Source: Melampsora larici-populina 98AG31 (lineage: Eukaryota > Basidiomycota > Pucciniomycetes > Pucciniales > Melampsoraceae). Taken from it: 64,000 nt of DNA. The stretch is from positions 761,611 through 825,610 of the forward strand of contig NW_006768804.1 in NCBI RefSeq assembly GCF_000204055.1, in the 5' to 3' direction. The notes beneath the pieces are model-generated. The model was not told the DNA's origin and made no database searches. It worked only from the letters and a program-made list of their open reading frames with translations. A program made the position numbers and the translations under genes. Positions 24,380 to 35,689 of this stretch are shown in pieces. Positions within the stretch are counted from its first letter, which is position 1. Each line of letters opens with the position of its first letter.

Positions 24380-25919
24380 AACGTATGGCAGAATTTCGGA
24401 TGTGAAGTTTGTCATCAATCATCTTGACTCACTCTTCATATCCCTCCACGTCTATTTTTGATTCCCCTTGTTTCTTGTCTTTTTGAACTGACTAGGTAAT
24501 GTACTTTGTATTATTCACCATTTGTCTTTTTCTAGTGGTCTCTTTCAAAGTTAGCAAAGCTATCAACCGATGCTAGAGACATAGATCATGGTACATACGG
24601 CAATAATGCTACCGTCGCCAATCATGGAAACTCTGGCGGATCTAGAACGGCGATCCCCATCAAGAAACCCTTACCAGCGATCGATCTCAAGCCAATTCCA
24701 CCTCCCAATACGAAATCCCCAAACTCCGAGGGTCTGCTCCTTCGACTAGTCGGGCCAAGGGTATCAACAGGGGTAGCCCTATGGCTGCTTCTCATAGCTC
24801 TTCCAGTATTACATCTACCGTCTAGCGCTCTTCAGCTTATGACCATTGGGGGGAAGAAAGACTTTGGAGTCCGAACGTTTATAGTCAGACTCAGCCCTAA
24901 AAAACTCACTGCAGCTCCCACTACACTTTTTCTCCATGCTCTGTAATCAAAGTGGGACCCTCAAGGAATCTCCTGGGCCTATCGGTAGAGATGGAAGATA
25001 TTGTACGTTCCACTGCTTCTTCATTTTTTCTATCACTAAGTTCTTTCTTCTCCCTAGTCTTCGACTGCTCAGCGTCCATCCAAGACAATCGCACGCGAGC
25101 CAAATGGACTCAAGAAAAGTACCCCCGACCCAAGCGCTACTCTAAACCATTCCCTCTTTCCCAGTCCATTTTGTATGGTCATGAGGAATCATCGAGCAAT
25201 ATCACCTTGGCTCGGCCTCATCATTTCGGATCCCTTGAAGTAATCGGTCTGATCAATTGATTCGTTTCAAGACATTGGTAATATGTTGAAGTCTGAGTTG
25301 TATGTTTGTTACCTGTTTCTTGTTGTGTGAGTTTTGAAAGCAATACTGACTGTGGCTGTTTGGCATGCCTCCTTAGACCATCAGTCACTGGATCTGAGTT
25401 AACCCTAGGAACTGTTCCCACAAGCACATTGGATCTGGTGCGTGATTGTTTTGTACTCTGACTGGTCATTGATCATTTGCCTTCCTCCTCCCTACAATGT
25501 ACACTGATCTCACTCCGTCTCCCTGTAATAGTCGAAAGAAATCGAGTCCGCAGAATTTTTCCTGCATATGACAAGACTGATCGTTCCAATGATTTGAATG
25601 TCTGGAGATTATGTACTTCCAGAGCGGTAAGTCATGCTTTTTTTGTTGTTTTGCTAGATTTTCAACCCGTGACTCATAACAAGTAGTCAAGACCTTTAAC
25701 TAATTTTTGACGTTTTTTTGGACTTAAAATTCACATCACTTGAAATCACCTCTACCTCCGCTATATAATCCTTCATTTCCACCACTTCTTTGTTTGTTTT
25801 TCTTCATCTCACTTGTTCATCAAGTTACAAATAACTATATCATAATCACCATAATCTTACTTTACCTTCTTCCATTCAAACTAATCTTGACCCGTTCAAA
25901 TCACCAATAGCTATCTAAC
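24380..25919. other. Non-coding or decayed coding DNA
   Basis: From about 24.58 to 25.25 kb, plus-strand open stretches in different frames (IDLKPIPPPNTKSP, then SAPSTSRAKGINRG, then a stop, then DHWGEERLWSPN) look like one decayed Ser/Pro-rich coding region broken by a frameshift and a TAG. I do not recognise it. From 25.7 kb the sequence is the promoter side of the secreted-protein gene, with a TATATAA at about 25762. Confidence 0.35.
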
Positions 25920-26699
25920 ATGTTCTCTTCAACTGCCGCTCTTTCCGCTTTCCTGCTCTTACCTGCCCTCTTTGGTCAAAATACTGGGACCGACTCTTCT
26001 ACCACTAGTAACACTACCACTACTCCCAGCACTACATCGGGCACTACTTCTTCCACTGCTCATGGAAATGGAACCCCTTTTACGGTCCCAACTGTGACTG
26101 GTACGACTTGTGGTACAGCTCAACAAAACTTCAATCGGTGTGTGGTGAGTTGGATGACACTTTCTACTTCTGTTTCTTTCCTTTTTCACTTCAAGAAGCT
26201 TGCTGATCGTCCACTTCTTTTTTTCCCATATTTGCTCAATAGGCGAGGGTCGGCAAGGATATCTCGGCTTGCCCTCCTACCGATAACATTTGTCTTTGCG
26301 AGTAAGTGCGTTTCTTGTGACATGTGTCTCACGAATCTCCACGCTGATGTTAATCACTTTTACTCTTCTTATCAGACTGACGCTTACATCGCCGCTTGCT
26401 ACAATGCTTGCCCTGATTTACAAGACTGTGCTGCCTACAAGGATCAATCGTTACAGCACTGGGCCACAGCCAAGATCTCACCCCCTTCGACTTACAATCA
26501 AACTTCACCAGTAGTCAACACCACTACCGCTACCACTACCACCACCCCGGCTACCACTACTCCTAGTCCTACTAACACTACAACATCTCCAGTTACCACT
26601 GCTAGCGCCTTTGCTCGTGCCTCAGATGCTTCAAGCTTTGGATTCTCATAGGCTTTGTTTGGTTTCACTACCAGTCTTTGCTCCATTCTTTTTGTTTAA
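25920..26699 (+). pseudogene. Cys-rich Ser/Thr-rich secreted, GPI-type protein, broken
   Basis: Exon 1 (25920-26144) codes a signal peptide (MFSSTAALSAFLLLPALFGQ), a Thr/Ser-rich stretch and the first Cys pair. Exon 2 (26243-26301) has ACPPTDNICLCE. Exon 3 (from 26376) has YIAACYNACPDLQDC and a long Thr/Pro linker. The spacing C..C...C...CLC...C...C...C is that of small fungal cell-wall proteins (CFEM-like in layout, not proven CFEM). The splice phase of exon 2 to exon 3 is off by one base, and the ORF ends at TAG (26649-26651). In the same frame beyond this stop, 15 hydrophobic residues (ALFGFTTSLCSILFV) and a TAA follow, exactly what a GPI-anchor signal looks like. The gene therefore seems to have lost one base and gained one stop. 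Confidence 0.55.
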
Positions 26700-27907
26700 G
26701 AGACGAATCTGTCATCATTCTTTTTTTGGAGGGCTAGTTTATTGTCCTCGGAAGAATTGCTTCCTTTCTGTTTTTTGCAATTTTTTCTTCATTCATTCTA
26801 TCTTTATCAGCTCAAATCTGATCAATGCGATTCGGATTGGGCCTTTTTTTTAGTCGTTGTTTTTTTGTATTTTTGTGGTTCTTTTTTGCAATATGGAAAT
26901 CCTGCAATTCGTTTTAGATTGATGCTATTTTATGTTCCTTAGTATGCCCCTTGTGGACTTTATTTATGAATCATCTAGAACCTCGCTCGTTGATTTTCAT
27001 TTTTCTTCACAACGTTTGTTCGCGAGCGGTGTGGATAAGCCAATCTCAGGTATTCTACCGTTTGCTTTAAGTTTGATCAGACATTTTGACAATCCAGGGC
27101 CAGAAAGCGAGCCACCCTGTTGTTCTGGTAACAAAAAAAGACAGCCAACATATCTTGGCGGATTGCCCTTAAACAAGACCCCAATGACAACAACTCATGA
27201 AGAAAGAAATATGAAGAAGTGGTCAACACGGTATTGCTCACACCTTTGGTTTGGGAATTTTTTGTTCTTGACACAACAGAACATTCATAATTGTCTTTGG
27301 CGCCGGGGTTTAAACACTCAAGGCAGAAAAATTGGTCACAATTCAGGGAACAGGACAAAAGACAAGTGTGAGTAATTAAATCAACAATGAAAATTCAATA
27401 TATATAGGAACAACCTATATCAAAGACTCAAAGCTCCCCAACAGGAAAGAGCAGGTGTGACCCTCCTTTGAGAACAAGACTGACAATCAACATTGATCCT
27501 GTAGCAAGGAGTTAATGATGAATCTCTATGATGTTAATGGGTTTATGGAATCCATCTTTGAGGGAGGTGAGTCTCAGCCAAAAACGTAGTGCAAAGTGAT
27601 GTTTTATATTTAAACGCATTGCCGAAGTAAGAATAAAGATGAACAAATTGGAATAAAAGTTTTTGACAAGATTAAGTTGAATGATGATACAATGGGGGGG
27701 GCCTTACACATTGCTTGAGCTAAAACAAGACATCTTTGACGCTTTGGAGCCCCGGAACCATATTCACTTCGAGATAGGCCGTTTATGCTTCAATTCTACT
27801 GGCGAAAAAAGGGGCCTGTGACAAGACTGGTGATGGTGACGACAGTGCCTTTGCAAAGCATGATTGATCATTGACCGCGCTGTGGTTGGCTGTAGGCAGA
27901 GGCGACA
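26700..27907. other. Intergenic, no gene recognised
   Basis: Only short overlapping frames without motifs. Near 27.4-27.9 kb the DNA is the downstream side of the minus-strand Gag gene. Confidence 0.4.
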
Positions 27908-28684
27908 TCATTCATTGAGCTTCGAGAGTAAACATGTGATGCAAGAGTTGACTGACCTGCATTGTGATCTGACATGACCACGTCGCCGACAGTTGCGACA
28001 TCTGACTCTACGATGCAGGTGTCTAGCGATGGCCTCGTCTTCCAAGAGGGCGCTTACAACCCAATGGCTATCGACTGGAACTTGAGGGTGCATTCTAACA
28101 GCCTGCTCGAAGCGGTGAGTGTTGATTTCAAAAGTTTCGGGCGTTCCCAGAATCAGCAACGCCGCGAATACATCATCCCCTATGCTCATCCCATGCCTTT
28201 GAAGATCACGTCGTTGATTCCACATGCGTGCAACATATGTGTCAACAGTGTCGGACGTTGAGCTGTATCGACACAAGAGAAGGTCTTCTAACTGGTTCAG
28301 CCGATTGGCGAATGGTATACCCGCAAATAATTGAGTAAGATGGGCGTAACGTAGTGAGGGATGTGGTGAGACACTATGGATGATCATGCGTAGGTATGGG
28401 TCCGTGGAGTAATGTAAGAGCTGGTTGACACCATCGGCCAGATCCTGTTGCCAGAGCGGCCACGAAGGAAGCACCCCTGGGCTGAGGTACACGCTTGCGC
28501 CTTCTACAAGCGCCAGGGATTCTTGCATAGAGCTGTCCCAGCTATCAAAGTTGGAGCCGTCCGCAAGCAACGGAACAACACTTTGGGCCATCTCTACAAA
28601 GTTGGTTTGAAACACGCCAGAGGCGTTGGTGGTCGCGTTCGGTTGAGTGTGATTCTGACCACCAAGTGTAAAATGGCCATCCAT
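27908..28684 (-). mobile_element. Retrotransposon Gag with CCHC zinc knuckle
   Basis: A continuous frame from ATG (28684) codes LLADGSNFDSWDSSMQESL, the N-terminal Gag signature of Ty1/copia-type elements (small residue, DG.NF..W...M...L), a middle helical region (GIPFANRLNQLEDLLLCRY) and the zinc knuckle CRNCRRRGHVRSQC, a CX2CX4HX4C nucleic-acid binding motif. Gag proteins form the particle and package element RNA. No polymerase follows downstream on this strand, so the element is partial. A frame extension upstream of 28684 is possible but not needed. Confidence 0.7.
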
Positions 28685-28799
28685 ATTGCGAGTGTAGCAA
28701 GGAGGTGATGATTCCACTAATGATCGGTATGCCTGACAGTCTGTGTGTGTTTTCGTGCGAGCTAAAAATATTACTTTCCCAAAAGAGACAAATGTCAAT

Positions 28800-29722
28800 T
28801 TGGGTATGTAATTAGATCAGGTTGAAGTAATCGTGGAATAAGAACCAACTGATGATAACGGGATCACAATGTGACAAGGAAATTGATTGTACCTCCTTGC
28901 GTTTTGAGGTGGGACTGTCTGTTCAAGGGAATTCGAGAGTCGTCTTGCAGGAGAGTGAGGAGGGTGGTTTGAGATATTTTTCATGGGTAAGGGAATCCTG
29001 CCTTTGACAAAGAAGGGTCACATTGTCTTTATATCCACGCCTCTGTGCACATATATTATGGAGCAATACCGCTAATTGACATCAGTCCTTACCGCGTTGA
29101 CGCGGCAATGTGCTCCAGGCCATACATGATCTGGACCAAACTAGCCTTGTCCAATCTTGTTCAATCATCATGGCCTATCATGCCCACTATCCTCACCACC
29201 TGAGGTGCGGTGGAAAATTACTTGGATCATAACCCGGGGCACCGTCGCGTTCCCCACGACTCACGAGCATGATACAATTTGTTGCCTGTTGCACACACAA
29301 AATGAGCAACACCTTTTCGTGTGCACCTTGGTCTTTCCTGCCTCTAGAGTTGCCCGCGTCATGCGACCCTATCTCATCTTAGTGTTGTGGAGAACGGATT
29401 ATAACCTGGGGCACCGCGGCGTTCTCCACGATAGAATGCTGTTGAGACCTGGAGACTTGTTTTAACGCCTGTTGCCACCCACAAAATGTCCAACACGTTT
29501 TCGTGTGCACCTTGGCCTTCTCTACCTCCAGGGTTGCGCGCGTCATGCATGATAAGCTTTGGTGTCCTACGGCTTCTGATGGAAGCATTCAACAACCGCA
29601 CAATGATATATAATCAATGACTCTGTGATTGTCACATGGACTTTTTATGCGCTTTCCCTTTCAACACCCAAAAATCACCTTCATCTCCTTTACTAAGAAT
29701 ACAAAGTACCCATCAACTTGTC
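28800..29722. other. Intergenic with a diverged tandem repeat
   Basis: No supported gene. The region holds the 29209-29560 repeat. Short frames inside it (69-102 codons) reflect the repeat, not genes. Confidence 0.45.
29209..29560 (+). repeat. Diverged tandem duplication, unit about 172-184 bp
   Basis: Blocks in unit 1 (GGGGCACCGTCGCGTTC, TTTTCGTGTGCACCTTGG, GTCATGCGACC) recur in unit 2 (GGGGCACCGCGGCGTTC, TTTTCGTGTGCACCTTGG, GTCATGCATGA). The distance grows from 172 to 184 bp across the unit because of indels. Confidence 0.7.
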
Positions 29723-30522
29723 ATGTCACTTTCAAAACCCATACCTGCGGCCAATAAATTTTACCACAATGCAAAGTTGCTTGGCCAATTCTATAAGATC
29801 AAATTTACTTGTGAAACTTGTGTTGACTTTTGTAAAGAGATCAGAACTTCCTTATCTCAACTCGCGCGCGCAGGAGTTGATCTCCCGGACAACTTTGTTT
29901 TCTTTATGGTTACCGCCAAGCTTCCCGAAGAAATGGCAATGAGGGTCGAGAAGTCATTGAACAGTGATCTCGACGTAGACCTTGTCTTACATCAAATCCA
30001 GCAAGATGCAAGTCAACAAATTGACGCTGCTAGTTCCAATGATCCTTCAGTTGGTTCATCTTCTAATGTGATCACCGCCTCGCCTGATGTGTCGAACAGT
30101 AAGTTTTCATGCATTTTGATATATTGGTCTTTAATTTTCCTTGTTTTGATTGTGAAAAATTAATTGTTTATTTCAAAATTGTGGTGTTTCACATAGCAAT
30201 TGAACAAATACTCTTGGACAGCACAGGCATCAACTTTGAAATTTGGCAAGACGCCATGCAGAAGAAGCTTGAAGACCTTTTTCTATGGAACACCACCACA
30301 AGACCCCGTGTACACATCAAAGCTTGTGATTCAGCCTGGTTCACGATGCTCGAAACAAAATCTTATGATGTTATAATGGAAAGTTTAGATGAAAGATCCG
30401 CAGCAATCGCCAAAGCTTACAGTGATCTCAGCTTCAAAACGGGATCTGGCTTATGGCAGTACCTTCAGGATAGATTTTCCACGACAACTTTCGACAGAAA
30501 GAGAAAATTCAGTGCGTTATGA
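29723..30522 (+). mobile_element. Copia-type Gag fragments, rearranged
   Basis: The first part (ATG 29723) carries LPDNFVFFMVTAKLPEEMAM, typical of the C-terminal half of copia Gag. A canonical intron-like stretch (GTAAGTTTTC at about 30100) separates it from LLDSTGINFEIWQDAMQKKL and SGLWQYLQDRFSTTTFDRKR, which are the N-terminal Gag half. The halves are therefore in reversed order relative to a normal Gag, so two truncated copies lie side by side or the element is rearranged. No zinc knuckle or polymerase is present. Confidence 0.5.
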
Positions 30523-31603
30523 TAGCACACCCTGAATTCAAGCAATCAATGATATACTTGATTCAAGACACCAAACTGTTGATTTGTTGTGATCTTTCAT
30601 CACGAATGTTGTATGTTGCAGGTTGGAGTGATGATCATGTTCTCAACTCTTTATCTCACGTTTTTTTTCTTTGTCTTCGTTATGTGAAATTTGCTCTTCT
30701 TGTATTATGTACTATTGCATAATTCATTTTGTCGTTTCAATATGATGTTATGTTTCATCGATCCTGTCCCCTTTGTCGCTGGTCCTCATTGTTTGAAATG
30801 TTTTAAAATAGTAATGGATCCATAACACCATTAGGGATAACAGTGGAAGTGTCAAACAAAAATATAACAGATCATATGAGACCTTACGCGAATTCAAAGT
30901 GGGATGCGGAATTACAAAATGCCAGCAAAACTCCAGTCGTTCGTGCAAGTTCGATTGAACCCTGTCATAGAATGCAAGTTTCTCTCCTGGTCTGCTAATA
31001 AAGTGGACAATGTTGGAAATCCCGAGGTGATGAAAATGAAATATGAGGTACGACGATATGAATGGCTTTGCTTCATGCCACGACGAGGTTTCTTCAGAGA
31101 GTGAAGGGTATCACTTCTACCGATCATTTACCAATTCAATTCAAATAAAATCGAAAACGAAGGCAGTGAGAAGGTGGCTTGAGAAGCTTTTGTTCAATGT
31201 TTGGAAGTGGTATTTATAGTCACTCGACTAAAATTGAAATCTCATACTTCAGTCATGCTTACCATTGTCTGATTCATGAGAGTATTCAACACAAAAATTT
31301 ACTGGTTGGTTCCACGGGTTTTCTCAGTCTTTGGAGACAATTAGGCAATATACATTCATCTGCTGAAGGCAAAAATGCATTGCAAGGAAGCATCGCGTGA
31401 ATGTTTGATCAAGTGATAAATTTGCGGGGATTATTCTAAATGGTTGCGCTTGCTGTCTGCTCGAATTAAGAGGAAAATACGAAAATCCTGAAACGAAGGG
31501 TATAGGGCTTTAACAAGCAGGCTGGCATTGTAATTAATCTCACACATGGGACGAACAGAACTGGACAGCCTTTTTTACCCTGGCTGACAACTGCCTACAC
31601 TGG
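30523..31603. other. Intergenic, no gene recognised
   Basis: AT-rich, short frames only. Confidence 0.45.
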
Positions 31604-31900
31604 TGTGAGACGGTAGGAAACGATTATGTGAAACGGTAGGAAACAATGATGTGAGACGGTAGGAAACAATGATGTGAGACGGCAGGAAACAATGATGTGA
31701 GACGGTAGGAAAAGATATGTGAGACGGTGGGAAACAATTATGTGAGACAATAGGAAACAATGATGTGAGACGGTAGGAAACAATTATGTGAGACAATAGG
31801 AAACAATGATGTGAGACGGTAGGAAACAATGGTGCGAGACGGTAGGAAAAGATATGTGAGACGATAGGAAACAATTATGTGAGACAATAGGAAACAATCA
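31604..31900 (+). repeat. 23-bp minisatellite, about 13 units
   Basis: Unit TGTGAGACGGTAGGAAACAA plus TGA, starting at 31604, 31627, 31650, 31673, 31696 and so on to about 31878. Two units are 22 bp (GAAAAGATA variant). Substitutions such as GACAATAGG alternate with GACGGTAGG, hinting at a higher-order pattern of two unit types. It lies about 170 bp past the stop codon of the 32076-33584 minus-strand gene. Overlapping frames on the minus strand are artefacts of this repeat. Confidence 0.9.
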
Positions 31901-32075
31901 GGTGAGATGGTACTGATGATGGTTAATGGAAGTAGACAGAGGCTGCATCTAACCACAACACTAGCATGGGGCGGCTGGAAATGATTGAATAGATTTGAAC
32001 CAATGGGAGACTCGTGACTCGGGGGGAAATGGTTTGAAATTGGGATAAAAAGATGCGTCCAGCGGCACATGGCGC

Positions 32076-33584
32076 TCACCCAGATTCGGCCCAGAAATAG
32101 TCAACACCTGCAACGGGATCATCAGGCGTTCGCTCACGATGTTGGATATATATTTCGTAGATCTGTAACAAGACTGGTTTGCTGGTTTGCGTGGGTATCA
32201 ATAGATTTGGCTCTTGCTGCTGCAAGGTGAATCGGAGATGATCGACTCCAAGTGTGATGTGGTGAGGTGCTCTGCAGGCTGATAAAGTTGAGGAATAAGG
32301 TGGGGGTGGATCTTCTTCATGCTCGTCGCCAAACACTTTCTGACGGAACATCCTTTCTCGAGCAGCCCGGCGTGGGGGGATTGGGAGACCAGGGCAGAAA
32401 TGATTCAAAAGATCGGCAAGCACATCCGTAGTAATCCAGCGTGCCGATGGGTCAAATTCACGACTTTGATAGTACTCCCAAGTATACCCCGCATAGTCAC
32501 TGGTTTGCGCTGCCGCTTCTCTGGGTGGGCTGAAGATGAAAGGTTCCAGAAGCGGCTTGACGTTGGAGTTGTATGCAGAAATCCAGAGGTCTTTGTTAAT
32601 ATAGCCCCGTCTGACAGGTTTGGCGTGTGGGGCAAAGAGCATAACCATCTCTGTGATATTGGGAATGGTGGTGCGAGAAGTTTTCAGATTAAGATTGGGG
32701 ACAAGGAACTTTTCACGCATAGTTGGAGATAAACCGTTGATTTTGAGTTGGATTGCATGGTCAAAACCAGGAGCGGGGAGCGGAGTAGCGTCAGGGGCTG
32801 TGGGAGGTACTGAATAATTGATTGGGTGTGTCGGCGTTGATGTTGTTTGTGCTGTGTTTGGGGTAAGAGACTCCAAGTTTCTCATCGCCTGTTGAATCCG
32901 CAAAAGCATATCAAGTTGTTCCGGGGATAACTGGGCCAGAGCTTCGAGAGGTGAAAGCTGAGCTACAGCAGCAGGTATACTAGAACCGCCAATCAAAGGC
33001 TTGATTTCGGATGTGTCGCTCATGGAGGCGTCATCAAGAGAGCATTCGATGTCGTCGGCGGCCATTGGCTCTCTAGATGTCGAAGGGGCGTGCGGCATGT
33101 TGAGACGGTGAGTTACCTTTTGGACAGGTAGAGAGTAAGTTTGTGACAAAGCAGGACTGATACAATAAGTCTTGTCTAGAAAAACTTACTTCGAGAGATG
33201 GACAACAACAGTAATGGGGATAAGGAACAGGAGCAGTGAGTGGCGAATGAAAAGGGGTCTTTGGCCGATTTCTTTGGAAGCGATGTGTCTGAGGGGGTCT
33301 GAAGGATGTTCCAACTCCATGAGGAGCTATATATACCATTCGCATCTGCTGCATACAGTTGAGATTTAATCCAACTGCACCATGTTCTTGGACGCACTGG
33401 AAAATGACACATTCTTGCCAGGGTCACCAAATCTGCTCATACCTGGCGATCAAAACCAATGGGGAAGTCAGTAGTCAAAATCAGCTTCGTCTGTTGCTGA
33501 TACATCCGATTCAGGGTGCGCATCCGTAGTGTTTGATTTGGCATTGGGTGTTACACATTCCGGTCGTCTTTTGGTGGTGGTCAT
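32076..33584 (-). CDS. Uncharacterised protein, at least 350 aa
   Basis: The main exon runs from about 33116 to TGA at 32076-32078. It codes an acidic Ser-rich N-terminal part, a Leu/Gln/Ala-rich helix (LEALAQLSPEQLDMLLRIQQ), a Pro/Thr-rich linker and a folded-looking C-terminal domain with WISAYNSNVKPLLEPFIFSP, YAGYTWEYYQSREFDPSARW, RAARERMFRQKVFGDEHEED and a final VAGVDYFWAESG. An upstream exon (33190 upward) joins through GTAAGT (33189). A likely first ATG is at 33582-33584 (MTTTKRRPECVTP, basic), but the 5' splicing is unresolved. No known family. The W/Y-rich C-terminal part resembles proteins repeated in rust genomes near mobile elements (impression only). Confidence 0.5.
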
Positions 33585-34134
33585 TGCTTTGAACACGGGT
33601 TGCAGTTTGAAGCGGTTGGATCATTATTGAAGACTGGCCGATTTATGAGAATTGAAAGTAAAATGTGATGAGGTAGGATGTGCAACGCGCTGTGATCAGC
33701 TCTTCCTTCGACAACTCAAAGGGTAATATCTTCCTCAAACGAGGGTCCGAAGGTAGAACTCTTCCTTCCTTCTGCACGAGGAAGGGTAATTAAATATCAT
33801 GAAAGAACAGTTGTGATCATGAAAGGTCACTCGACCATTCAAGAAGCTTCATCACCCTACACATCGCCTCATCGAGAGCAAGTCAGTGCTACGCGATCGT
33901 ATCTGAATGCCACCTGCGCCGGTATCCGTAAGTTTTGTTTCATGTAACCGCAAAGTCAACTAATCCAGATCTATCTTTTTTGGGAAAGTATGGATGAGGA
34001 TCGTAAGTCTTCTGTTTCACAACAAAACTTTAGGGCATTTCGCTGTAATCGTGACCATACCCAATCCTCACATGGAAACAATGCATGTTTCCTCCTGTTG
34101 ATTGGTGATGACTTTTACTTTGATCATAGCAGAA
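33585..34134. other. Intergenic with hairpin-forming sequence
   Basis: Contains CTTCCTTC/GAAGG-type self-complementary blocks at about 33710-33800 similar in style to the adjacent dispersed repeat. No gene seen. Confidence 0.4.
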
Positions 34135-34308
34135 GTATAATGATGCGATCAATCTGTATGCCCTTGCCTTCCTTCAATGCTTTGAAGGGAATTTCAATGT
34201 TTCAATGAAACATCATCCTTCATTGAAGGGTAAAACTAAATCACATTTAAGTAGCAGTGATCATGATCAATGAAACATTTCAACGTTGGGGCCGAGGTCT
34301 CGCTGAAA
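34135..34308 (+). repeat. Dispersed hairpin-rich repeat, copy 3
   Basis: Direct copy of 21292-21463 and inverted copy of 4800-4935. CCTTCATTGAAGG is self-complementary. Ends in the same GTTGGGGCCGAGGTCTCGC as the 21-kb copy. Confidence 0.65.
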
Positions 34309-34408
34309 GGTACCGAGCCCGTCCCGTCTGGGTACAAGGCTAACCCAATTGGGGCAATGCTTATAAAGTGGCCTGTATTTTTGAATAATCTGAAAGACGG
34401 ATGCTCCC

Positions 34409-34878
34409 CAAATTGGCGCTCTCATCGCTCAACATCCCCTTCTCGACCACTCCTACGAATTCAACCCATCACTCGTCTTGCCTCCCAGCTGCACTGATCC
34501 GGTGTTTTCACTTCAAACAAACCGATTCGACGCTTCAAGTTTCAACTGATCATGTCGGTGTTGAGTGTCCCACGTGTTGTGGCTTCCCGCTACGAACACC
34601 AGGGGCATTCGTCCCGCTACAGATCGACTTTCGACCAACCTAGCCAAACCGAAGCAATGTTCTATTGCTGTTCTGCTCAAGAAATACCAATGACATCAAT
34701 GTGTGAACTCGTCCAATAGGCTCGTCTACAATCCTGAGCTAACGCTTCGCTCAGCTTCCTCGCCAAACGACCTCTACGGCTGAATGAATCCAATGCTAAC
34801 TTTTGCTTGCTTTGTAGGACAATGTACACCACTCTACCGTGACCATTGGACCTACTCCCGACTTTGCTCCTCTAACCA
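34409..34878 (+). repeat. 470-bp repeat: probable copia LTR/leader, copy B
   Basis: Same length as 21664-22133 and differing by about 8 substitutions. It ends precisely where the isoleucyl-tRNA synthetase fragment begins (34879); at the other copy the same base position is the start of Gag. Either a copia leader recombined with, or captured, the synthetase fragment, or the fragment was joined at a broken element end. Confidence 0.65.
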
Positions 34879-35640
34879 ATGGTCGTAAGATGAGCAAATC
34901 GTTGAGTAATGTGATTAGTCCCATGGATGTTCTCGATGGCAATATGGTACAGTGCCCCAGATCCTCACTTTTAATCCTTGCTACGATCAATCAGCTGACT
35001 CCGAATTTTCTTCTTTGTCTGTCTGGAAACCTGCGATTGGCTTTCATTCAAATGATCACGTACTTTTTGACCAACAGTGACTTCTAATGGCTTGCAATCT
35101 CCGTATATCTTGAACGTCTATCGTTTTGCTCTGGGTCCAATCTTACCACATCTCGCTGAGGAGATATCATTGTACCCAGAGACTAACAACAAGGATTCTT
35201 TCGAAGGCTTCAGTATCTTTTGCGAGCAGTCGCCTGCCTTGGTAAGCTGCCATTCTACTTTAAGCTCGAGACCGTTACCAAGCTTGGCTGATGTTCAATG
35301 AGTTCTTCACCTGCCCTTTGGTGAACGCCCGCTTGTGATTATGACAGCAGGAAAGCTGGCGAAATCCTCTCGTGCACGAGCAAATGACTAGACTGTTATC
35401 TTTGCGAACTACACTACAAGTCGAGCTTGAAGTGCTTAGGAAGGAGAAGTAAGACGGTCTTCATTTGACCACTCTACGTTTGCATAGGTTGAACTGTCGA
35501 CTTATGCAAAGATTCTATCTGTAGGAAAATCACGGTTGCGTCCGAAGTCAAGGCCGTGTTTGATTTGTCTCGCTGCGAAGCTTCTAAAACTCCAGTTATG
35601 TCTGACCTCATAGAACATAGTGCGTAATTCTTGACCTTGT
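34879..35640 (+). pseudogene. ISM1: Mitochondrial-type isoleucyl-tRNA synthetase fragment
   Basis: Begins with NGRKMSKSLSNVISPMDVLD, the class I KMSKS loop of IleRS that stabilises the aminoacyl-adenylate. After a gap comes ILNVYRFALGPILPHLAEEI and then, past a GTAAGC..CAG intron, ESWRNPLVHEQMTRLLSLRT, TLQVELEVLRKEK and, after a further intron, ASEVKAVFDLSRCEASKT, all from the anticodon-binding C-terminal region of IleRS. The whole catalytic Rossmann and editing part is missing 5', about 150 residues are missing between KMSKS and ILNVYRF, and the 3' end stops at the border with the next gene fragment. Introns are kept, so it derives from genomic DNA. It cannot encode an active enzyme. The mitochondrial assignment rests on the bacterial-like sequence type. 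Confidence 0.7.
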
Positions 35641-35689
35641 GAGAGTTCTTTTATAGTCTCCAACTCTAACTAGACATCACGGATTGGAT

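Noticed and set aside
31604..31900. Regular repeat that could suggest a CRISPR array
   Set aside because: Units are contiguous with no unique spacers, and the DNA is clearly eukaryotic.
31575..32079. Three overlapping minus-strand open frames rich in SHHCFL/VSYRLT
   Set aside because: They are translations of the 23-bp minisatellite; since 23 is not a multiple of three, the repeat is open in several frames.
32076..33149. Gag protein of a DIRS element
   Set aside because: No similarity by eye to the Gag-like region at 52.6-53.6 kb, no zinc knuckle and no RT nearby.
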